Source of the DNA: Dactylellina haptotyla
Taxonomy: Eukaryota; Ascomycota; Orbiliomycetes; Orbiliales; Orbiliaceae
DNA: 64,000 nt
Assembly (NCBI GenBank): GCA_031310005.1
Contig: CM062388.1
Span: 806,001-870,000, forward strand
Direction: 5' to 3'
Translations under genes and position numbers: made by a program
The notes under the pieces: model-generated
What the model was told of the DNA's origin: nothing
Database searches by the model: none
The model's input: only the letters and a program-made list of their open reading frames with translations
Shown here: piece by piece, positions 57,068 to 64,000 of the stretch
Position numbering within the stretch: the first letter of the stretch is position 1
Layout: every line of letters starts with the position of its first letter

Positions 57068-57445
57068 TGTGTCAGCTCGGTGAAGCAGGTCGACTTGCGA
57101 TAGTGAGGAGAATCCGGGACAGAATGTGTGAGAGGATGAGTCCTCTTGAGCCCCTCCTTCGGTTCTCGAAGGTTTCACCCTGCCGCCAAAAGAGCAGCTA
57201 GCGCAGAAAGAGGTCGGTAGCCGAACGGAGGGGCGATGCAGGCTGGCTTGCAAGGTTATAAGCGGGTTTCGAGAGCACATCGGAATGATGTCAAACCTGC
57301 TGCTGCCCTGCTTTCGCCGCTGTGTTGCCCGACTCTTAAATATCAACATCCGCCTCTCCGTCTGGATGCATTCTCAACCTCTACAACTATTGAATATATT
57401 ATTATTATTATTATTATTACGACTATTATATTGAGGATATCTATC
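57068..57445. promoter_or_regulatory. Bidirectional promoter QNS1 / F-box gene
   Basis: Only 378 bp separate the two divergent ATGs. It holds a GC-rich centre, a CTCAACCTCTACAACT leader and an (ATT)7 microsatellite at 57398-57418 just before the F-box start. Confidence 0.65.
57398..57418 (+). repeat. (ATT)7 microsatellite
   Basis: Seven perfect ATT units 28 bp upstream of the F-box ATG. If translation began at the upstream ATG at 57236, this tract would encode an Ile run. Confidence 0.9.
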
Positions 57446-58255
57446 ATGGACATCTTCCGCCTTCCAAACGAGCTCCACGAACATATCCTCCACCATCTCC
57501 CCTGGCACGACCACTTCCTCGCCGCTTCCGTCTGTCCGCTCTGGGCCACGATCCTCCAACGGGAACCCTTTCGTCGCAAACGGCACTACGATGAACTCCG
57601 GGACGCATGGTACTACAACTCCTACGAGACCGTCCACCCGCTGGTCTTCAATCGCGAAGCGCCGAAGCATGTGGACGACGACGGCAAGGAACCCAATTTG
57701 TCCCTCCACGCCCTCCTCGACAGAAGCGCGCTCGAAGTTAGGGTCAAGAGGGGCCGAACACCCAAAGTGATCATGAAAATCCCAAATCCCGGACAGTCTG
57801 AGAGGCGGCAACGTTCTAGATCTGGATCGTCAAAATCAGGCGACGAACACTTACCCTCCATCCCCGTAGACTTTGAGGGCGTCGAGCAAGAATTCGAAAT
57901 CTGCAAGTACAACATCTCGCAGTCGCCCTTATTGCAGTCGGACACCGTGATATTCGAGATCACCAAGGAAAACGACTATCTCGTTTTCGACGACAGGTTC
58001 GCGCCACCACCCGTCACGTTGGGGACGTACAAGAATTCCAGGGTACACTTGCGGGTGCCGCTGGAGTACCCAATCCGTCTTGGCGGCGAGAAACCGCAGA
58101 GCGTGATGGGTCTGATTAATGACATTACGAGCTACATGAACATGTGTTTTGAAGCAAAGGACAATTTGGATTGGATTCGGGCGACGTTCATAGGGTTCGG
58201 GAAGGTACATCATACCGACGAGCTACATTTTGAGTTCCGATACGGGTCATATTAG
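57446..58255 (+). CDS. F-box protein (short)
   Basis: A single exon encodes 269 residues from the ATG at 57446. The F-box is at the very N-terminus (FRLPNELHEHILHHLPWHD, then AASVCPLWATILQRE). The middle is disordered and basic (RRQRSRSGSSKS). The C-terminal 120 residues (VEQEFEICKYNISQSPLL, DWIRATFIGFGK) look folded but unassigned. The frame is open to an ATG at 57236, which would add 70 residues including an Ile-rich tract; I prefer 57446 because the F-box starts immediately after it. Probable SCF ubiquitin-ligase adaptor with unknown substrate. Confidence 0.82.
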   Translation: MDIFRLPNELHEHILHHLPWHDHFLAASVCPLWATILQREPFRRKRHYDELRDAWYYNSYETVHPLVFNREAPKHVDDDGKEPNLSLHALLDRSALEVRVKRGRTPKVIMKIPNPGQSERRQRSRSGSSKSGDEHLPSIPVDFEGVEQEFEICKYNISQSPLLQSDTVIFEITKENDYLVFDDRFAPPPVTLGTYKNSRVHLRVPLEYPIRLGGEKPQSVMGLINDITSYMNMCFEAKDNLDWIRATFIGFGKVHHTDELHFEFRYGSY

Positions 58256-58595
58256 GCGATGGTTTGGTCTGTATTATTAGCGTGTGAATTGGCGTATTAG
58301 GGGCGAACATAACAAAAGCACAGCGACTAGACGAGCAACAGGCCGGTCCTTTTGCATCCTTTTAGATTTATTTGGTACAATATCTTTTTCACATCTTTAA
58401 TCGAGCGCGTTTTCTTTTAGTTGATAGAATAAATAGTATTGGTAATATATATACACAAGATCGTAATACAGAAAAACCGTCGTCGTAATGCAAACATCAG
58501 CTATCGCTATATACAACCGTAAACGCCAACTTGCTTGAATCTATTTACAAGAACCCCCCCCATCTCACCCATACACCTTTAGTCGAACTCAAACT
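58256..58595. other. Convergent 3' flanks
   Basis: A/T-rich 340-bp space between F-box and GT90 stop codons; nothing else seen. Confidence 0.6.
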
Positions 58596-60140
58596 TCACC
58601 ACCTCGCATTCGGCTCGTTGAACAGCGCGGCATACTCCAACAGCAGGCGGTACGTATAAATCGTCATATCCACCGACCTGAGCACCTTCTTCGCCCATTT
58701 CTGCCCATCCATCGCGATCCTCTCTCCATAGATCTTGCCGCGGGGATCGTTCGCGAAATAATCAATCGCGCTCTCTAGCTCCTCCATCCCCATACTCACA
58801 GGAACGTAGTGTACCCAGGGGATCAGCCTATCATCATGCCACTGTTCGAAAAGGGTCTGCTTGAACACCAAGCAATTACTCTGCAGCAGCCTATAATAGC
58901 GCCCGCTATACCCGTTCCCATCCAAATCCATCGCGAATTTATAATCGAACCCGGCGGCTGGATGGTCGTTGGGCACCAACCCCACCGTCTTCTCCAGCTC
59001 CGGGCAGAAATCGGCGCACTGGACGTATCGTGAGAAGCCGATGTTGAATTTTGGGTTCTTGCTGAACTTCTCGACAAAGCGGATGCGGTGGTTTCGGGTC
59101 CACGTCGTCTCGCGGAACTGGGACCCCGTTGACCATCCCTTCCAGTACAGCAGCGGCTTCTTCTCCTCGTAAGGGATCCTATCCACCGTCTTGTTGTCCC
59201 CGAGGTAGTGCCAGTCCACGTAGTCCAGGCCTGGAACGATGATATCCGTCATAGACGAGAGACTCAACGTGCTCAGAAAGGGGATCATACTCCTCGCGGC
59301 CCTCAAATTCGACGGCGCGCTGAGGAAACCGTGCTGGTTACGATATTCCGGATGCGCACAGATATCCAACTCCTTTTTGATATCGTCCACATATCTCACA
59401 GACTTCGAGCTCTTCTTCTCCTTCACACCCGCGGTCCCGGGACCCCACCGCTTCCTCTGCGAGGAAAATTTACACTGCTCGGTCAATATACCCCAAGAAT
59501 CCTTCCCTGCAAAATCCTCAATCTTGATCTTATTACTATCCAAGTCCGTCCCGATGATACGTGGCTCGTCCAACCAGTTTAGCAAAACGTCCATATCCGG
59601 CAACTGGTCGACGATATCCTCCACGCTGGTCTTAAACTGGTCTCCGCCCTCGGCGTACTTGCCGTCCCGGATCTTGATCGTTTCGAATGCATCCGCCGTC
59701 ACAGTCCAGGCTTTAATCCGTCGGTCCAAATCGAAAGGCGAGATGGCGCGGAACGGTGCCAATCGCTCTTCGATAATGTCGTAGTCGTCGATTATCGCGG
59801 ACTTTTGTGCGAGCGCGTATCGCACCCATTTCGAGAATCCGGGTGGGGGATCCCGCGAGTACCGTTTCTTATAAGCCTTGATCGCTTCCTCTGGGGTTTT
59901 GGATTGTCGGGCGAGAAGCTTTTCGAATTTACGAGAATTCTGCAGGTAGAGCTTCTCGATTGGATGGCCCGCTGTAACCGTTTTGGAGATGTATGCTGTT
60001 TCCTCGGAGATGACTTGGAAGATGAGGGTGCGCAGGTGTAATACCAGGCCGATGATGAGAACGAAGAAGAGGATGGAGCGGAGGGAGTATGGTTTTGAGA
60101 AGCGGGAATAGGGCATGAAAGATTTAGAGTTGACCATCAT
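58596..60140 (-). CDS. CAP10/GT90-family glycosyltransferase, type II membrane protein
   Basis: A single exon encodes 514 residues. Residues 21-40 (RSILFFVLIIGLVLHLRTLI) form a signal anchor after a short basic cytosolic tail, as in Golgi glycosyltransferases. The catalytic GT90 region shows YWKGWSTGSQFRE, a Gly/Ser core of the sugar-nucleotide site, RYVQCADFCPEL, and the signature DYKFAMDLDGNGYSGRYYRLL with LQSNCLVFKQ. The family includes Cryptococcus Cap10 and Cap59-neighbour xylosyl/manno-transferases. Here it probably makes a wall or secreted glycan; the exact donor and acceptor are unknown. The ATG at 60140 is doubled (ATGATG). Confidence 0.9.
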   Translation of the reverse strand: MMVNSKSFMPYSRFSKPYSLRSILFFVLIIGLVLHLRTLIFQVISEETAYISKTVTAGHPIEKLYLQNSRKFEKLLARQSKTPEEAIKAYKKRYSRDPPPGFSKWVRYALAQKSAIIDDYDIIEERLAPFRAISPFDLDRRIKAWTVTADAFETIKIRDGKYAEGGDQFKTSVEDIVDQLPDMDVLLNWLDEPRIIGTDLDSNKIKIEDFAGKDSWGILTEQCKFSSQRKRWGPGTAGVKEKKSSKSVRYVDDIKKELDICAHPEYRNQHGFLSAPSNLRAARSMIPFLSTLSLSSMTDIIVPGLDYVDWHYLGDNKTVDRIPYEEKKPLLYWKGWSTGSQFRETTWTRNHRIRFVEKFSKNPKFNIGFSRYVQCADFCPELEKTVGLVPNDHPAAGFDYKFAMDLDGNGYSGRYYRLLQSNCLVFKQTLFEQWHDDRLIPWVHYVPVSMGMEELESAIDYFANDPRGKIYGERIAMDGQKWAKKVLRSVDMTIYTYRLLLEYAALFNEPNARW

Positions 60141-63100
60141 TTTTTATATATATTTTTATATTTCTTTATATATTCTCGCTAAGAAAATATACAAAAAAAT
60201 ATAATACCGCTACTTTGTGTAGAAGATAGGATATATCCCGTGGATTATTCTGGAGACCAATACTTAAGGGAAATGATTTACACTTGGTTAATGCACCTAG
60301 TGTTATTTAAACGATTTCCGATACCTTGGAAACGACGTTCCAGTCTCGCCTTTCACGGTTATATAGTTAAGTGAGGAAGAAGAAGTCCCACCGACGATCG
60401 ATGCGAGGGCATCGAGGACATTTAGGAAAACGTCCAAACTCCTACGACAGAAAACCACAAAAAAAGAAGCAAGGAACAGTTTCAGAAATCAAAGACCGGA
60501 GGATTCTAGGAGAAGAGGAAGGGGGGAGTTCAGCCCAATTATAGGTCTGATCATGAACCAACTTTTCCTCGCGAGGAGTGTGTGTGTTCGCTCCGAAAAG
60601 GAACGAATTGTCATTTTCGTACGCTGCGCCGGCAGCAGGAACCTTACTTTTTACCTCTCATCCCTCGAGGTTAGCTCAACTAGATCCAATCCAACTAGAA
60701 TACCACTAGAAAAAACAACAACCGAATAACAGTGACCCGCTAAGCTTACTGGAATAACCAGGTCCCACCGCTTGCGTGTTGCACGAGTGGGGGCTGGACA
60801 TGGGGAGCACAGAACGGGGACTGCACTTGCCCAGAAGAGGACGAAATCTGGGTGGAGTGGCGCGGAATGGACGGGAATCGATGCCTGTATCGGCCACCTT
60901 CCTGCCTGCGCAGGTCGAGTGCGCCAAGAAATGCAAGCTGCAGCTGGTCTTCCCCAGGCTGCTGCACTGTTGTTACGGCGGTGTAACACCACCTAGCTTC
61001 GACTTCATGGCACGGCATGGGCGAGAAAGAGGTACCTATCGATAGTGGGTTCTCGCCACTGAGTTAACGTGCGAAAGGAAGGTTGAGAAATCACGGCATT
61101 GGTTTTTTGTTATCTTTCTCTTTATCTCGCGATAGGCAACGGGTCGCCGAGCCCTCGCGGGGTTGGGTTCCCTTTACCACGTATCTAGTCATCTATATCA
61201 GATTTATTTGTTTAATTTTCTCCAAATGAAAAACGCCCATTCATATTGATGAGATTGAATCCTGTGCCTGGAGCAGACGCAAGCCTTCCTTGCCTGCGCT
61301 CGCAGTATTTCCGTGGCTCCGAGCTGCCGACCGGTCCTGGGCAATATATTCTCGGTTGGTTATCTGCCGGATCAATGAGAACGGCTGGAGCTGGCAGGAA
61401 GGACCCTGAACTTGATAAAAACTCGGAAGAGAGGGACATAGCATCATCCCAGGTCGGCCGACCATAACGACATGAGGAAAAAGGTTAAGTCGGTGTGCGA
61501 CCAGGGCCCGGGTATTATTATGAAACAGCGAGGAGCCTCTTAAACCTGTTCGTAAGCGAGAGAGAGAGTAATAAAACCGGTAGGATCGTCAGAATAATTA
61601 GCTTCTCTTCTGCTAATGTTTCCCATTCGTGAGAAAATTTTCCTAAAAAATCAAGTTATAGACAAAGCGTTAAGGAGACCTATAGGCTTCTTGCCGTTTT
61701 CTTGAAATAAGGGCATTCTGTGTTCGTACGTGCCGCTTTTTTCGCAGGAGCTCTGCCGTGCGCACATGCGAAACTCGAGAATAGGAAAAACAACAATTAG
61801 AGACCACCAATCCTGGACTTTCTTTCCCAGAGTCGCAAAAACAAGAGATGCCAGAGACGAAGTGGAACGGATCAGTTGACCTGAAAAACACAATTATGCA
61901 ACTTTCCAAAATCGGGATGCATGGGAAATGCAACAGAAGTTCTAGCGATTATTCAGATTCTCGCCAAGAATCACGACAAGTCCAGCCTAAATATCGTGGA
62001 ACCATGCATGTTAACCACACTTCCAAATTCCGCTCCTCAACACACCCCTCAAGCCCTTTCTAACACACCATTGAAAAATTAAGCTAAATCTCTAATCCCT
62101 TGTTTGTCCGCGTGGACTCTTGACCGAGCATGGACAGGCAGGTTGAATTCCATTCCGTGCCTGTTAGTTCTCACCTCTACTAGCCACGTTATAATTATGA
62201 TTCACTTGCCTTTCTTCCACCCCTAGAACTCGCTTGGCCTCGTCGTCATGTGTGTGTAGGTAATGATAATTGATCGGATTTATTGATTTGTTTGCTTGGA
62301 TGATAGATAGGATGAATGCATCTCCGCTATCGTTTCATCTACCCTAGTAAATAATGGCAAGCTCAGTCCACCTCACGCCTTTTACCTCTCTTAAACCTGT
62401 CATTCTAGAAGGATGTAGTATCCCGAATACTATATCCGATCGAACTTTAACCTGTTATCTGATTAAATTAGATGAATACGTACGCCACACAGATGTATAT
62501 CAGCTGCGTATTAAGAATATACGAGACAAGAACTCGACAGTTCCAAAAAAAAAAAAGCCTAACTGTCTCAGAAATACATCAGACGAACAAAAGTGAAGAC
62601 ACCACTTAATCGCCGTTGAATATTCCGTCCTTGAAAAGAAAATGTTCTCTTGGCAGGTTTCGAAAAAGCCCACCTGGTGCATAAAATCTGGAGAAGGAGG
62701 AGCTGGGGTAAGCGAAGATAGGTAGGCTTCACGGACCGGACATTGAAGATATGGAAGTGGTCCCTGCATGGCCTGTTGTTCCTTTCAACTCTTAATCATC
62801 AGCTGGGAGGCGAATACTTCTTCGATTATGTTGCGAGCGCATCAAGACCCTGTTGGACCTGTGTTACGGTAAATGACCTGAGAGGGAAATGTTTTGCGAT
62901 CAGGTACTAGTCCGGTTTCTTTTCGCGGCACGGATTATGCCGCTGATATATGATTTGCTGGAAAAGCCGTTATGAAATTTCTCGTTTCTTAGGGATACAT
63001 CCAGAAATGAAACATGAAACATAACATAATGGAGCCTCTCTTCTGGAAGATGCTTCCGTTCCTTATGCATCTTGCATATCGAGATATTAACCAAGAATTG

Positions 63101-63528
63101 GTGATTTAGGCAGTAGTCGAAAACCCCGATAGACCCGAAGTTTCCGATTGCGCCATCAAAATGTCATGGTATTTTCGTAAAAGCCTTTCTCCAGTTTAAT
63201 CCGTCGCCACCACGGCAGTGTTTGATTATCTAATACCGCACGATATATTAAATTTCAATATATCCATAGTGGCTAGTATCTCGATATTTATGGAATTAAA
63301 TCCCGTGTAACCAAGCCAAGACCTGCGGCATCTTCCGCCCTTTCCACACCGCTATAATAATTTCTATCACAAATTTTTAATTTTTCACGCTCAAGATCGC
63401 GACGTGATCACATCATGTTTGAACAAGCGAGCCATCAGCCTCTCATATTGCCCTCTCACAAAAAATTTTAGAATCCCTCGCTCTCATCCATTGGGATCTT
63501 GCAGTTGTATCCCCGTGCCGTGCATGTC
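60141..63528. other. Long intergenic region, GC-rich island at 60.7-61.0 kb
   Basis: The GT90 promoter occupies the left end. Bases 60,740-61,020 are GC-rich and carry mutually overlapping ORFs on both strands without domains. The remaining 2.5 kb is A/T-rich with small ORFs (62,354-62,596; 61,651-61,933) that lack any feature. No gene is called. Confidence 0.45.
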
Positions 63529-64000
63529 TCACTTGACCCCAACAACGACTAGATTCCTCGGACTCACAGCGTAGTCAAACGCACTCTCCACCCGGACAGC
63601 TCTGCACTTCCCACTCTCGACGAGATAACACCATCTATCAGCTACTATCAGGCTTTCCACGCACCCGGCACTCACGGCCATTAGCGTCCATAATACGCTT
63701 AGCTGTTTTAGTCCGTTCCGGTAGCGGTCCTCGTATTCTTTTATGGCTTCTTTTGTGATTTTATCGAGACCTTTAGATAGTATTCTAACCTTCACACCCT
63801 CTGCGACGCCTGAACCGGCATTTGGATCCGTGGATGCATTTAGGATCTTTTTGACAGCTGCGGTAACATATTCATAGAAACATTCGTAGGCGGATTTACG
63901 TAGACTTCCTATTATCAACGGCTCAGTGGCGGAGAGAACTTCGTTATCAAAAAATATACGCTGTAAGAGAGCACGGTAGAAATGGCGTTTGAAGAAATCG
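63529..64000 (-). CDS. C-terminal part of METTL25/RRNAD1-like protein (partial at window edge)
   Basis: The frame is open from the right edge to TGA ending at 63529; the start lies outside. About 156 residues are visible. The order is FFKRHFYRALLQRIFFDNEV, a helical stretch (ECFYEYVTAAVKKIL), KEAIKEYEDRYRNGLKQL, SLIVADRWCYLVE and a terminal FDYAVSPRNLVVVGVK. The end F-D-x3-SPRN resembles the C-terminus of the METTL25 methyltransferase-like family, whose members carry a Methyltransf_32 domain upstream of it. The catalytic part is not visible here, so the call is tentative. Confidence 0.5.
   Translation of the reverse strand, partial: DFFKRHFYRALLQRIFFDNEVLSATEPLIIGSLRKSAYECFYEYVTAAVKKILNASTDPNAGSGVAEGVKVRILSKGLDKITKEAIKEYEDRYRNGLKQLSVLWTLMAVSAGCVESLIVADRWCYLVESGKCRAVRVESAFDYAVSPRNLVVVGVK

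Noticed and set aside
59208-59784. Two overlapping plus-strand ORFs of 124 and 181 codons
   Set aside because: Both are antisense to the GT90 gene in its conserved region.
60706-61045. GC-rich overlapping ORFs on both strands
   Set aside because: Low-stop composition alone explains them; no motif or start context favours any.

Overview
This window looks like nuclear DNA of a filamentous ascomycete (Pezizomycotina). The evidence is short GT-AG introns of mostly 50-180 nt, single-gene transcription units on both strands, and families typical of that group: a PTH11/fungal-rhodopsin 7TM protein, a PNP-ankyrin protein, a secreted protein with a repeated DUF6923-like unit, a GT90/CAP10 transferase and a TRK K+ transporter. 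The intergenic spaces are long (often 1-3 kb) and rich in A/T and homopolymer runs. The mix of DUF6923-like, PNP-ankyrin and PTH11-like proteins would fit Orbiliomycetes or a related class, but this is inference from gene content only. Three of the four annotated genes in the first 15 kb and most genes after it are conserved housekeeping genes, so this is a chromosomal core region with a few lineage-specific insertions.

Layout. 1-2.0 kb: 3' part of a secreted repeat protein. 4.9-7.1 kb (-): NRP1-like RNA-binding protein with a pseudo-exonuclease domain, RRM and two RanBP2 zinc fingers. 9.1-10.2 kb (-): Yvh1-type dual-specificity phosphatase. 13.2-15.0 kb (+): F-box/LRR-like protein. 16.3-17.2 kb (+): omega-like glutathione transferase. 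18.2-19.7 kb (-): ELO fatty-acid elongase. 22.6-23.4 kb (-): cytochrome c oxidase subunit VI. 24.2-27.2 kb (-): ATP-dependent DNA ligase. 28.2-30.6 kb (-): E2-fold plus F-box-like protein. 32.9-34.0 kb (-) and 34.8-36.4 kb (+): a divergent pair, a secreted Cys-rich CBM1-like protein and a PTH11-like 7TM protein. 37.1-38.1 kb (-): SRR1-domain protein. 38.8-40.6 kb (-): low-complexity coiled-coil protein. 44.1-47.1 kb (+): TRK potassium transporter. 48.8-51.2 kb (+): PNP-ankyrin protein. 51.2-54.5 kb: A/T-rich accessory stretch with weak ORFs. 54.5-57.1 kb (-): NAD+ synthetase. 57.4-58.3 kb (+): second F-box protein. 58.6-60.1 kb (-): GT90/CAP10 glycosyltransferase. 63.5-64.0 kb (-): C-terminal end of a probable METTL25-like protein.

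I reconstructed the exon structures by hand from splice signals, reading phase and protein-family continuity. For NRP1-like, Yvh1, ELO, COX6, the ligase and NAD synthetase the joins restore known family motifs, so they are well supported. For the secreted Cys-rich protein, the PNP-ankyrin first exon and the 13-nt first exon of the coiled-coil protein the support is splice signals and phase only. I see no rRNA, convincing tRNA, CRISPR array, intact transposon or prophage-like element. No gene cluster with an obvious joint pathway is present. The most unusual items are the PNP-ankyrin protein with no visible STAND NTPase, the E2/F-box fusion, the ligase with an unassigned tail, the pseudo-exonuclease in the NRP1-like protein, the divergent secreted-protein/7TM pair, several very short exons, and a CCAATCAG element shared by three promoters or upstream regions.
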